Below are positions 1 through 7,457 of a stretch of DNA of 55,594 nt, piece by piece. Source of the DNA: Patescibacteria group bacterium (GTDB lineage Bacteria; Patescibacteriota; Minisyncoccia; Phycocordibacterales; XYD1-FULL-46-19); the NCBI GenBank assembly GCA_022705505.1, contig JAKJEI010000004.1, positions 1 to 55,594 of the forward strand. The letters run 5' to 3'. The stretch's first letter is position 1. Each line of letters opens with the position of its first letter. Below the pieces are notes generated by a model. The model made no database searches, was not told the origin of the DNA, and worked only from the letters and a program-made list of their open reading frames with translations. Made by a program: the position numbers and the translations under genes.

Positions 1-905
1 CCAGCGCTACCAAGAACGGCTTTTTCGGAAAGGTGTTGCCAGTAGTCGGAAACGACGAGGTTGTCGATGTCATCTAGCTGGTAGGTTTTTTCAATTTGAC
101 CAGAAAACAAATTTCTTTTGCTATCGATCCTCGTTAAAGCCTGTGCCAGCACGCCAAAGCCAAAATTATAGTTTATCCCATTTCGTAACCTAAAATATTT
201 TTCTTCTTTTACTATTGGTTTGTTAAAGTACTCATCCAAAATCGTATCGTCGCTAAAAAAGTTTCCATTAGAAAAAACCGCCAAACTGTCAAAGTACTCA
301 TTCAAGGTATCAAACCTAATCGGTTTTTGGCCTGCAATGGTCAGATCGTCCGCCAAACGAAAACTGCTAGTTGTAAAACGTTCAGCATATTTTTCATAAG
401 TTTTTTTGAAAGCGTGAGCATCATCACGCGTATGGTCAGGCACGGTCGCGTCTTGGACCAAGTGCAAGACATGCCCCAGCGATAGCAGGGCTCTTTCTTT
501 GTCGCCCCAGGCATATTCATAAACCGCCCGTGGCCAAGAAAAATCATTCGGGTCAGAAAAATAGCTTCTCACCAAACCATTGCCCGGACGGGAGGCTTGA
601 GCATCGGGACTCTCGGCCCAAACTTTTGACGACCGCCCGCCCTTAAAGCCACGGTTATGGACCGGATCATAAAAGTGATTAAGCCAGCGCGGTGCAGCAT
701 CCTCATCTTCACTGCCTTGGATAATCAAGTCCTTTTCAAAATCAACAAATTTTTGACTCGGATTATAGAATTCAAACAATTTTATCGCTTCTTGGGTAAC
801 AGCCCGATGGGTGGTGCTATCGTCATAAGCAAAAACCAACACGGCCCTGAATAGTCCAAGGTTAACCAGAAATAAACTTAAAATTACAAGCTTTCTATTA
901 ACCAT
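1..905 (-). CDS. Secreted zinc-dependent phospholipase C-like protein (3' end outside window)
   Basis: An open frame runs from ATG at 905 to the window edge without a stop. The N-terminus (MVNRKLVILSLFLVNLGLF) is a signal peptide ending near an FAYDD sequence. The mature part holds THRAVTQEAIKLF, WLNHFYDPV and LGHVLHLVQDATVPDHTRDD (about residues 140-160). The spacing of His and Asp in the last block matches the zinc-binding signature of the phospholipase C / P1-nuclease fold, which binds three zinc ions and cleaves phosphoester bonds outside the cell. The start overlaps the end of the upstream gene by 22 nt, so the two are probably co-transcribed. Substrate cannot be told; a structural role without catalysis is possible. 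The 3' part is missing. Confidence 0.75.
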   Translation of the reverse strand, partial: MVNRKLVILSLFLVNLGLFRAVLVFAYDDSTTHRAVTQEAIKLFEFYNPSQKFVDFEKDLIIQGSEDEDAAPRWLNHFYDPVHNRGFKGGRSSKVWAESPDAQASRPGNGLVRSYFSDPNDFSWPRAVYEYAWGDKERALLSLGHVLHLVQDATVPDHTRDDAHAFKKTYEKYAERFTTSSFRLADDLTIAGQKPIRFDTLNEYFDSLAVFSNGNFFSDDTILDEYFNKPIVKEEKYFRLRNGINYNFGFGVLAQALTRIDSKRNLFSGQIEKTYQLDDIDNLVVSDYWQHLSEKAVLGSA

Positions 906-1357
906 TTTTGCGAATTCGGATTTTTAATTAAAGAATACGAAAATAAAACCTGATTATTATCCAAAACAACGAACTCAAATCTATCATCCCCAACCAAGGT
1001 TCCGGTTTCAACCCTTTTCAAATCACCCAGAAGCAAATCAACTCCTCCACTCTTAAATCCCGCTTTAAACTGCTTCTCCATCTCCCCCCTCTTCTCCGGC
1101 ACAAAATAACTGGCCGCCAAGCCGGCATCACCGGCTTCCAGCGCCGACACAAACAAGTCCAGGGTTTCCTCCGGTGTCTCCCCTCCGTTGGTATCAGTTC
1201 TATACATCTCCTCGGCCGCCTCAAACTCCGCCAAGTGTTTGCGATTCAAATATTCATACCAATAAAAAGAAAAGGTTTGCGGCCCCCAGACCACACCCCA
1301 AACTATTGCCAACAACAAAATCACCAAACCCACCAAAAGCCAAATTTTCTTTTTCAT
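884..1357 (-). CDS. Small membrane-anchored protein of unknown function
   Basis: 157 residues. One N-terminal membrane segment (about residues 5-26, LLVGLVILLLAIVWGVVWG) is followed by a 130-residue domain outside the membrane. The domain has a helical start (ETPEETLDLFVSALEAGDAGLAASYFV) and a beta-rich end (RFEFVVLDNNQVLFSYSLIKN), the layout of small NTF2- or DUF4878-like domains, though I cannot assign a family. It lies directly before the phospholipase C-like gene and overlaps it by 22 nt, suggesting one transcript and perhaps joint work at the cell surface. Confidence 0.7.
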   Translation of the reverse strand: MKKKIWLLVGLVILLLAIVWGVVWGPQTFSFYWYEYLNRKHLAEFEAAEEMYRTDTNGGETPEETLDLFVSALEAGDAGLAASYFVPEKRGEMEKQFKAGFKSGGVDLLLGDLKRVETGTLVGDDRFEFVVLDNNQVLFSYSLIKNPNSQKWLIESL

Positions 1358-1444
1358 GTTTTTAACTTATGAAATTATGAATTAAAATTATTAATAATGT
1401 TACCACCTAAAAATCTTCATGAAACCCCTCCCCTTTCTAAACCC

Positions 1445-1473
1445 GTGGATAACTTAAAGGAGGACGGTCCTCC
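1445..1473. repeat. REP-like palindromic unit, copy 1
   Basis: GTGGATAAC (1445-1453) is followed, after a 5 nt spacer, by the palindrome GGAGGAC-G-GTCCTCC (1459-1473). The same unit with the same internal spacing recurs at 2226-2254 on the far side of the transposase gene. The palindrome lies inside the last codons of that gene. Confidence 0.8.
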
Positions 1474-2170
1474 TTCTGACTCCTTCTGACTCTAAGATTT
1501 CAAACTCTTCTTTATAATTTAGCCAATTGTTCATAAAATTTCTGAATTCTTTACATGAGTCAAAGTATTCAGGGAACTCTTTTTTGTTAATTATTCTTTC
1601 CTCCGGCCTGGGCTTGTTATTGGCATACTCGTTGTAGCTTGAAAAACGATAGTCTCTTAAAAAAGCTTCTGCTGCGGATGGATCATCAATTCCTTCATCT
1701 TTCCAGCTGGGATTTTGAATTTTAACCGGATTTAAGTGAATATATGCAAACAAATACCTTAAATATTCGTCATTAGAGATTAACTTAGATTTAAACCTGC
1801 CCTCAAACAAAGGTCCTGTTCTTTTATACTTTTTGTTATAGAACATAGAGTGCCCCGTAAGAACCTTTTTAAAAAATATGGATATGCCATTATCTACTTT
1901 TTGCTTTATTAAAAAATGAAAATGGTTCGGCATTAAACAATATGCCCCTATATCAACCAGTTGATTACCCCGGTCTACAAAAAATACATTTCTATAAGTA
2001 TTTCCCCTTGATACTGCACCTATTTCTAGAGATTTATCGCTGTTAAATAAAAAGATTGATTTTATAAAACGATAATAGTCATTTTGATCATTAAAGATTA
2101 GATTTTTGTTTACTCCTCGATTGTAAATATGATAATATTCGCCAACAATTAACGAATCTCTTCTTTGCAT
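1454..2170 (-). CDS. REP-associated tyrosine transposase (IS200-like, Y1/HUH)
   Basis: 238 residues. The HUH metal-binding motif is H83-F-H85 in YCLMPNHFHFLIKQ, and the nucleophilic tyrosine is likely Y111 or Y115 in FYNKKYKRTGPLFEGRFKS. The start GEYYHIYNRGV and the YIHLNPVK block are typical of RAYT proteins, which nick and join single-stranded DNA at palindromic REP sequences. The gene is flanked by matching palindromic units at 1445-1473 and 2209-2254, its likely substrates. The C-terminus is odd: a 10 nt tandem duplication (1476-1495) shifts the frame, so the last residues (RRRTVLL) are encoded by the palindrome itself. No second gene accompanies it. Confidence 0.9.
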   Translation of the reverse strand: MQRRDSLIVGEYYHIYNRGVNKNLIFNDQNDYYRFIKSIFLFNSDKSLEIGAVSRGNTYRNVFFVDRGNQLVDIGAYCLMPNHFHFLIKQKVDNGISIFFKKVLTGHSMFYNKKYKRTGPLFEGRFKSKLISNDEYLRYLFAYIHLNPVKIQNPSWKDEGIDDPSAAEAFLRDYRFSSYNEYANNKPRPEERIINKKEFPEYFDSCKEFRNFMNNWLNYKEEFEILESEGVRRRTVLL

Positions 2171-2208
2171 GTTGTCTTAATTTTAAACTTAGTAAGAAAA
2201 ACTGACAA

Positions 2209-2254
2209 GGAGGACGGTCCTCCCTGTGGATAACCTAAGGGAGGACCGTCCTCC
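2209..2254. repeat. REP-like palindrome pair upstream of the RAYT gene
   Basis: Two palindromes lie in tandem: GGAGGAC-G-GTCCTCC at 2209-2223 and GGAGGAC-C-GTCCTCC at 2240-2254, 16 nt apart. The second is preceded by GTGGATAAC at 2226-2234, exactly as in copy 1. The pair could fold as two hairpins in single-stranded DNA, the usual form recognised by RAYT enzymes. TGTGGATAA (2225-2233) also equals the DnaA-box consensus, which here seems part of the repeat. Confidence 0.8.
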
Positions 2255-2305
2255 TTTAGACTGCTAGAGGGTTGGAGGATGTGGTTAATTTGTTTAATAG
2301 TTTGT

Positions 2306-2605
2306 TTAGTAGTCTAGTTGATCAACTAGTTTGCCGGTGGGGTCGTAAAGATAGATTGTTTCGTCTTTGTTAGGCCAAAGCTCCCAAACTTGGTTCAAGA
2401 ACAAGCGCCATTCCCCCGTTAAGAAATCGCTGTCTTTAGAATGAATATTAAAACAAGATTCATAACTGTAATTTTTCTTAACAAAAGCCAGACAGGAGCT
2501 ATCTAAATTACAGTAACGATCAACACAAGTGCCATAATTTAAGTTGTCGTTAAATTCCGGCTTGTGACAACTCGGGCGTCAAGAAGATAGTAAATATCTT
2601 CATTG
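2306..2605 (-). pseudogene. Frameshifted partial duplicate of the lamin-tail-domain gene 3' end
   Basis: Directly after the stop of the next upstream gene, the minus strand encodes a second, decayed copy of that gene's last ~90 residues. One frame reads SNEDIYYLLDAR; after a one-base frameshift near 2574-2580 the other frame continues RPSCHKPEF...YCNLDSSC...YESCFN...FLTGEWRLFL...YLYDPTGKLVDQLDY and a stop at 2306. This matches RLPRCTEPK...YCEVPSSC...YENCFN...FLGDTWRVYL...LALYDNQGLLVDRIEY of the intact neighbour, with the Cys pairs kept. No start codon serves it, so it is probably a remnant of unequal recombination. Confidence 0.75.
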
Positions 2606-3520
2606 CTAATATTCAATTCGATCAACCAAAAGACCTTGGTTGTCATAGAGGGCTAGATAACCATTGCTTTTTCTAAAGATGTTGCTTGAATAACCCAAAT
2701 AAACGCGCCAGGTGTCCCCCAAGAAGTTTTCCTGATTTTTTCGTTTATTAAAACAATTTTCATAGCCAAAGATATCCTCCACCAAGCGCCGGCAAGAAGA
2801 TGGTACTTCACAATAGCTATTAACACAGTCATTAACTACTTTGGGTTCGGTGCAACGGGGCAAGCGGCGAACCAAAGAATAACACTCATCCCTGATCTTA
2901 TCACGATCAATAAAATCCAATTCTGACGGACAACGAACTCTTAAACTGGGTAAAAAATCCAAACCAGAAAGGTTTTCTAGATAACCCATGCAAACATTTT
3001 CTTTGAAACTAGACTCCAACTTCAACTTTCGTCCGGAGGGATTCTCCCCTACAGAAACAACAAGTGTGTCACCTGGGTAAAGAACCAGCGGAGATTTTTT
3101 ATTACCAGTTAAGTTATAAGGATTATAGTATTCTATTCCACTCACCGGTAAAACAATCTTTTTTTTATTTTTTGACGAAGACAAACTGCCATTTTCCATG
3201 GTCCAGCCACCAACATAGACTGGCTCAGTAGCTCGCCAACCACGATTGGTAATATAAATGTATTGGTCTTCGGGGTAACTAACAGAACGAATGTTGCCCA
3301 GATTTAACTTAATGTTACTATAGGAATCTTCCCCTTCTTCCACATCATCTCTATTTTCATAATTATCCGAGTCATTGCCACTAATTGAAAGTAAACCCCT
3401 TTCTCCAACTAGTGCTTTCGGAATTGAACCCACCTCTTCCCTAACAATTCCGCCAGACAACCACAAAGCAAACATTATGATAATAAACATTAAAAACCAC
3501 ATTCCGTCTGATTTAGGCAT
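2606..3520 (-). CDS. Membrane-anchored lamin-tail-domain-like surface protein
   Basis: About 304 residues from ATG at 3518-3520. This start is preferred over the GTG at 3601 because a TATAAT box lies at 3530-3535, between the two. A single membrane segment (MWFLMFIIIMFALWLSGGIV) is near the N-terminus. The rest is extracytoplasmic: a beta-rich region (IRSVSYPEDQYIYITNRG...VYVGGWTM) resembling lamin-tail domains, then a Cys-rich segment and a final WRVYLG...LALYDNQGLLVDRIEY block. Such proteins are frequent in Parcubacteria and are thought to sit on the cell surface; no enzyme motif is visible. A decayed copy of its 3' end follows at 2306-2605. Confidence 0.7.
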   Translation of the reverse strand: MPKSDGMWFLMFIIIMFALWLSGGIVREEVGSIPKALVGERGLLSISGNDSDNYENRDDVEEGEDSYSNIKLNLGNIRSVSYPEDQYIYITNRGWRATEPVYVGGWTMENGSLSSSKNKKKIVLPVSGIEYYNPYNLTGNKKSPLVLYPGDTLVVSVGENPSGRKLKLESSFKENVCMGYLENLSGLDFLPSLRVRCPSELDFIDRDKIRDECYSLVRRLPRCTEPKVVNDCVNSYCEVPSSCRRLVEDIFGYENCFNKRKNQENFLGDTWRVYLGYSSNIFRKSNGYLALYDNQGLLVDRIEY

Positions 3521-3529
3521 AATAACTAA

Positions 3530-3535
3530 ATTATA
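3530..3535 (-). promoter_or_regulatory. -10 box (TATAAT) for the lamin-tail-domain gene
   Basis: TATAAT on the minus strand ends 9 nt before the ATG at 3520, predicting an mRNA with only 2-3 untranslated bases. It rules out the longer upstream start at 3601. Confidence 0.5.
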
Positions 3536-3660
3536 AAATATCAAAGCCGACTCGGCAATAAAAATAACCCTCTTCGCGTTTAACCCTAAAAACTTCCACA
3601 AGAACCACCAGAAGAGAAAGCAAGTTCACCGACAAAAATGAGATACCGACAGCAAAAAAC

Positions 3661-3700
3661 TCAAAACAAAAACCACCCTAAAGGGTGGTTTTTGTTTTGA
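3661..3700 (-). terminator. Rho-independent terminator of the surface-protein gene
   Basis: Perfect 19 bp inverted repeat (3661-3679 and 3682-3700) with a 2 nt loop. The core is ACCACCC/GGGTGGT and the arms are A-rich or T-rich, so it can act in both directions. It sits 22 nt after the stop codon of the peptidoglycan-binding protein gene. Confidence 0.9.
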
Positions 3701-3721
3701 GCTAACTGACTCTAATCAAAA

Positions 3722-5689
3722 CTAAGGAATGATGTAGAGAGAGCTAGTTTCAAAGTCGCCAACCGGGATAGCCAACTGCATGGTGTCAGCCGCAGCTGCA
3801 GAACCAGCCTTGTAGTTTACGCCATAAAGCTGAGCAGTGTAGTAACCGGTAGCTGTCGGGGTAAAGGTGATATCAAGGGTAAAGGTTTTGGTCTCACCCT
3901 GATTAATCACATAGTGATTACCACTCTTGGTCGCGGTTGAGGAGTAAACAGCTGAAGTGGAAGCCAAACCGGCACCATTCAACATCATTGCTACACCAGT
4001 TGAATCCTCAATAGTGTAGACAACACCACTAGTCGCAGTTACTGAAGAAGTGGCGTTTGTAGCGCCTGTCGGAACGTAAATGTCATTCTCGAAAGCCGTT
4101 ACATCAAAGGTCATCTTGTAGAGACCAAGTTCACCGCCAGCAGAGTCACCGTTGGTGTCTTTAATGGTCGGAGTCGGAAGAGACTTAGCCTCAATCACGA
4201 TACCGGTTGAGTAGAAAGCGTGGTATTCGGATGAAGCAGCGCCAGTCATATTATCAGAAGAAACGACGTCGCCCTCTTCATCTTCAACATCCCAAGCAAC
4301 ACTGTAATTAGTAACAGCATCGGGGTTGACACTAGCCTTCAAAGTGGCACCTTCCACGAAACCGCCAGAAACCTTGTTGAAGTCAACCTCAACGATTACC
4401 TCAACCGTGTCACCAGCATCAATTGTCAAATCAATGTTGTCAAAGACAGCAGTCCCCGTCGCGGTAGTTGAAGAAGCAAAGCTTTCCGAACCAACGGTGT
4501 CGCCATCAACAATCAATTTGGCAGTGTTGATGATTTCGCCAACACCAGCGCCCACTGAGTCAAAGTTAACAGACAGGTCATTGATATGGAGGTCGGAGTC
4601 GCCGCGAGCTTCAATCTTGAAAGCCAAGATTTCCTCGTTATCAGTGTCTTTGGTGGTGCTAACCATAATGATGCGAGAATCATTGATGGAGGAACTACCC
4701 TTGCTTACGCGGAGTTCCAAACCTGTCGCGGCAGCAAAGCCTTCAAAGGAGAAGGTTCGGCCCGTGCCATCATTGATGTCGCCAGTCTCCGTGTCAGTAA
4801 TGACCGCGTTTAGACCATCACGGAAACGAATGGACTCAAATTCAAGAGTCCAGGTTTTGGTCGCGTCAGTGCTATCAAGGTTGGAAACACCGGAAAGGGC
4901 AACAACCAAGTCGCCTTTTTCGCCAGCGCGAATGATAGCGCCACGATCCAAGGAGATGGTCTTGTCATAGTTTTGGCGACGGGTAAATTCATCGGCATCC
5001 AAACGAGCAACTTCTTCGCCGTCAAACCAAATGGAAACCTCGTCAGCATAGCGGTCAAGGTCCCTGGTCGCGGTCCCCTTGGAGAAGTTTAGGTTAACGG
5101 CAACCAATTCAATGTCAGAGCCTTCGTCAGCCTCAATAGTGAGACCGGCAACTTCAACATCTGATTCACCTTCGCCAACTTCTTCATTGCTCAATTTGGC
5201 AATGTAATCGGCGTCAGAGATGGCACCAGCGCCACCTTCCAAGTCGCCATCATCGGCATCATCGTCATCGTCATCACCCGGGGTAACCGGAGTGATAGGA
5301 TTCAAGGTCGCATACATAGCGCGGCTCTTGGCACCGAAGTAACCATAGGCCGGAGCAACACCGTTGTCAGCTTGCCACTTAGCAACAGCGGCCTTGGTCA
5401 AGTTACCGAAGTAACCGTAAGCAACGCCAACTGGCATAACGAGGTAACCCTCGTCTTCCAAATATTTCTGCAGGATTTCAACTTGATCACCGCGAGAACC
5501 GATGGTTAGGTCCTTGGTAATCTCTCCGGCTGCAGTTGTTGAACCACCAGTCAAAGCAGCAATCTGCGCTTGCAACTGGGCGATCAAAGCTGTCAACTCT
5601 TCAACTGTCGCGGCTTTGGCGGTAGAAACACCAACCAAGGCGAAGATGAAAGCAGCAGCTACAACCAGAGTAAGAATTCTTTTACTCAT
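3722..5689 (-). CDS. Secreted peptidoglycan-binding, S-layer-like surface protein
   Basis: 655 residues. A signal peptide (residues 1-26, cut after TAKA) is followed by a short coiled coil (VEELTALIAQLQAQIAALTGG), a peptidoglycan-binding type 1 domain (about 57-130; GSRGDQVEILQKYLEDEGYL... with two YGYFG motifs), an Asp-rich linker (about 139-149) and some 500 residues of beta-rich, Thr/Ser/Asp-rich sequence with no Cys. This layout fits an abundant surface or S-layer protein tethered to the wall; known Parcubacteria have similar proteins. A long leader with two promoters precedes it and a strong terminator follows it, so it is a single-gene unit. The exact structural role is inferred. Confidence 0.8.
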   Translation of the reverse strand: MSKRILTLVVAAAFIFALVGVSTAKAATVEELTALIAQLQAQIAALTGGSTTAAGEITKDLTIGSRGDQVEILQKYLEDEGYLVMPVGVAYGYFGNLTKAAVAKWQADNGVAPAYGYFGAKSRAMYATLNPITPVTPGDDDDDDADDGDLEGGAGAISDADYIAKLSNEEVGEGESDVEVAGLTIEADEGSDIELVAVNLNFSKGTATRDLDRYADEVSIWFDGEEVARLDADEFTRRQNYDKTISLDRGAIIRAGEKGDLVVALSGVSNLDSTDATKTWTLEFESIRFRDGLNAVITDTETGDINDGTGRTFSFEGFAAATGLELRVSKGSSSINDSRIIMVSTTKDTDNEEILAFKIEARGDSDLHINDLSVNFDSVGAGVGEIINTAKLIVDGDTVGSESFASSTTATGTAVFDNIDLTIDAGDTVEVIVEVDFNKVSGGFVEGATLKASVNPDAVTNYSVAWDVEDEEGDVVSSDNMTGAASSEYHAFYSTGIVIEAKSLPTPTIKDTNGDSAGGELGLYKMTFDVTAFENDIYVPTGATNATSSVTATSGVVYTIEDSTGVAMMLNGAGLASTSAVYSSTATKSGNHYVINQGETKTFTLDITFTPTATGYYTAQLYGVNYKAGSAAAADTMQLAIPVGDFETSSLYIIP

Positions 5690-5771
5690 AATATAAATTT
5701 GTAACTTATAAACTTACTTATAATACTAATAATTGATAATTTTTTATGTTGGTTGTTCGTACACCTCGACA

Positions 5772-5884
5772 CCAACAGGGAAACTAGTTTAAAAGTTAGA
5801 AGTTAAAAGTCAAAAGTTGGTAAGAATAAAATCCAAAACCAAAACTAATAAACTTATCAACTAACAAACTACTCTCCCTGTTGG
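5772..5884 (-). repeat. Long-arm inverted repeat in the leader of the surface-protein gene
   Basis: Arms at 5772-5790 (CCAACAGGGAAACTAGTTT) and 5866-5884 are reverse complements at 17 of 19 positions and enclose about 75 nt of A/T-rich sequence. In the transcript of the downstream gene this would form a strong stem about 80 nt before the start codon. It may stabilise the mRNA or control it; I do not recognise a known riboswitch. Confidence 0.65.
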
Positions 5885-6019
5885 AGTCCAAGCAAACGAA
5901 GGCAACCACGAGGAGATTGTTCGACCAAATCCCCTCAACGCTTAACCTATTTTTGTGAATGGAAAACAGAAAATTCAGACAATGTTCAGATTATTAAATT
6001 TTCAAAGGACGATACCCAA

Positions 6020-6049
6020 ATTATAGCAACTCTACCGTTGTTTTCGCAA
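6020..6049 (-). promoter_or_regulatory. Inner promoter of the surface-protein leader
   Basis: Minus strand: TTGCGA (6044-6049), 18 nt spacer, TATAAT (6020-6025) with TGC directly upstream, an extended -10. Predicted start near 6013, giving a leader of about 320 nt. Confidence 0.5.
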
Positions 6050-6058
6050 AAGCTCTAA

Positions 6059-6067
6059 TGTGGATAA
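6059..6067 (-). promoter_or_regulatory. Perfect DnaA-box consensus
   Basis: TGTGGATAA on the plus strand (TTATCCACA on the minus). It lies in the long gene-free region 5690-6339. One box alone is weak evidence for DnaA binding; see also 7390-7398. Confidence 0.35.
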
Positions 6068-6157
6068 CTAAGCAAGCGGTTCAACTAGAAAACGCTTGTT
6101 TTGCTCCATTAGAACGTTTTTTTAATCCGGTTGTGACAAACAACTCAGGTAATGCTC

Positions 6158-6185
6158 ATTATACTAAAAATGAAGCGAGAGTCAA
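6158..6185 (-). promoter_or_regulatory. Outer sigma-70-type promoter of the surface-protein leader
   Basis: Minus strand: TTGACT (6180-6185), 16 nt spacer, TATAAT (6158-6163), close to consensus. Predicted start near 6151, so the 5' leader before ATG 5689 would be about 460 nt. The gene-free stretch 5690-6339 is therefore mostly leader, with a hairpin, a second promoter and a DnaA-box; I see no open frame in it that I would call. Confidence 0.6.
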
Positions 6186-6339
6186 TAAACGTTGAGGTTA
6201 GTGGTTAATAGTCAAAAATTAGGCCGTAAACCAAAGAAAACAAAGATATATTAAGGGAGCGGGCAGCCAGAAGTGGGGCTGAAAAAGCCAAGAATTAGAT
6301 TGGAATGGATATAGCCAACGTTGGCCTTAATTTGGGCCA

Positions 6340-7188
6340 TTAGGCCAAAAGATAACGGCTCCAACGGCGGTCCCCTTTTTTCTTAAGGACCCCTTTTTGG
6401 ACCAAGTCGGCCAGCTCTCGCTGAATCGTTTTTGTGCTGCAATCAGAAATAGCGTCAGAGATGTCCTTAATGGAAGTCCAGCTCTTGCCTTTCAAAAAAC
6501 TAATTATTTCAAGACGCCGAGCATCTTTGTTAACTAAGCGCCGATTTTTTTTACCCCCCTCTTTTTGGTATAGGTCTTTTTCTTTGCCGGCTTCTGTCCC
6601 TTTCAGTCTTTCAGACAACATTTCGCTCAATCGGACATTGGCATTATAGTTTGTCTCTGAAATATTATGTCCCATAGTTGTCGCGACTCCGCCAACCGGA
6701 TACTTCTCTCTCGCTTCCAGCAGCAGTTGTGAAGCTTCTTCCGGTCCGACAATTTCCTTTAGACCTCTTCCCAGTTTGGAAGAGATGTTTTTGCCTAAGC
6801 CCCGGAACTCATTTTTTAAAATCGCCAAATTCATCTCCGAGGCAAAGCCGGCAGCTGAAGCAATGTCCAACAAATTCGCCACTTGGTCCAGACGATTAAG
6901 GACAGCTTCCAAGACTGAGATTTTGAACAAGGGAGAAATTTGTCCCTCTCCCGAACCATCGGACAAACTGGAGGTCGGTACCAAAAGACTGGTGTCCGAC
7001 ATCAGTTCAAGGACAGATTCCCGAATTCGCCACTTTAGAGGTTCGCTATCAGAAATAAACGAAGTAACCAAATACGTGGCCTGAACCAACTTTTTTGATT
7101 TAAGGAAGGCAAACTTCAAAAAGCGCGAGTCTATTCCTTGGCCCATATTATTGTCCCTTATATTGTTGTCTTTTTCTATATCGGCCAT
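6340..7188 (-). CDS. Winged-helix/HTH DNA-binding regulator
   Basis: 282 residues. The last ~65 (RRLEIISFLKGKSWTSIKDISDAISDCSTKTIQRELADLVQKGVLKKKGDRRWSRYLL) form a DeoR-like winged helix: a recognition helix CSTKTIQRELADLV followed by a wing GDRRWSRY. The N-terminal 200 residues are helical (LVTSFISDSEPLKWRIRESVLELM...) with a variable loop and no enzyme motif. A transcriptional role is inferred from the C-terminus alone. It is transcribed away from ftsK, with 270 nt between them. Target genes cannot be read from the sequence; autoregulation or control of ftsK is possible. Confidence 0.7.
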   Translation of the reverse strand: MADIEKDNNIRDNNMGQGIDSRFLKFAFLKSKKLVQATYLVTSFISDSEPLKWRIRESVLELMSDTSLLVPTSSLSDGSGEGQISPLFKISVLEAVLNRLDQVANLLDIASAAGFASEMNLAILKNEFRGLGKNISSKLGRGLKEIVGPEEASQLLLEAREKYPVGGVATTMGHNISETNYNANVRLSEMLSERLKGTEAGKEKDLYQKEGGKKNRRLVNKDARRLEIISFLKGKSWTSIKDISDAISDCSTKTIQRELADLVQKGVLKKKGDRRWSRYLLA

Positions 7189-7389
7189 TGTAAATTAATG
7201 TCTTTTTGGCATTAGTCCTTTAGTTTTTAAGGCCATTTTGATTCTACTCCAAAAAGAAAGAAATGTCCAATAGTCAATTGTTTGGCCTCGCTTGTCGACC
7301 GAGGGAAGAACGGCGGGGACTCGCCGACCCTAATTGCCGTTTGCGCGCAAAAAAGAGACCACCCCGATCTTAACAATCGGATTCTCAAG

Positions 7390-7398
7390 TTATCCACA
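7390..7398 (+). promoter_or_regulatory. Perfect DnaA-box consensus upstream of ftsK
   Basis: TTATCCACA, 48 nt before the ftsK -10 box. The divergent spacer 7189-7457 also holds small hairpins (CGGCG/CGCCG near 7311-7326, CCGAT/ATCGG near 7363-7381) but no gene. Confidence 0.35.
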
Positions 7399-7442
7399 AG
7401 TTAAATAATCCCTGAATCACTCCTGAAATTTTTGCTCGCCTC

Positions 7443-7451
7443 TGCTATAAT
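7443..7451 (+). promoter_or_regulatory. Extended -10 promoter of ftsK (leaderless)
   Basis: TGCTATAAT ends 6 nt before the ATG at 7458. Transcription should start at or within a base of the A of ATG, so no Shine-Dalgarno site is possible. Confidence 0.7.
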
Positions 7452-7457
7452 TGGGAT

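Noticed and set aside
4326-4970. Plus-strand open frame of about 214 codons inside the surface-protein gene
   Set aside because: It is antisense to a gene with clear signal peptide and domain; its length comes from the Asp/Thr/Val-rich codon pattern of the other strand.
5690-6339. Replication origin in the large spacer
   Set aside because: Only one DnaA box, no dnaA/dnaN neighbour; promoters and a hairpin explain it better as an mRNA leader.
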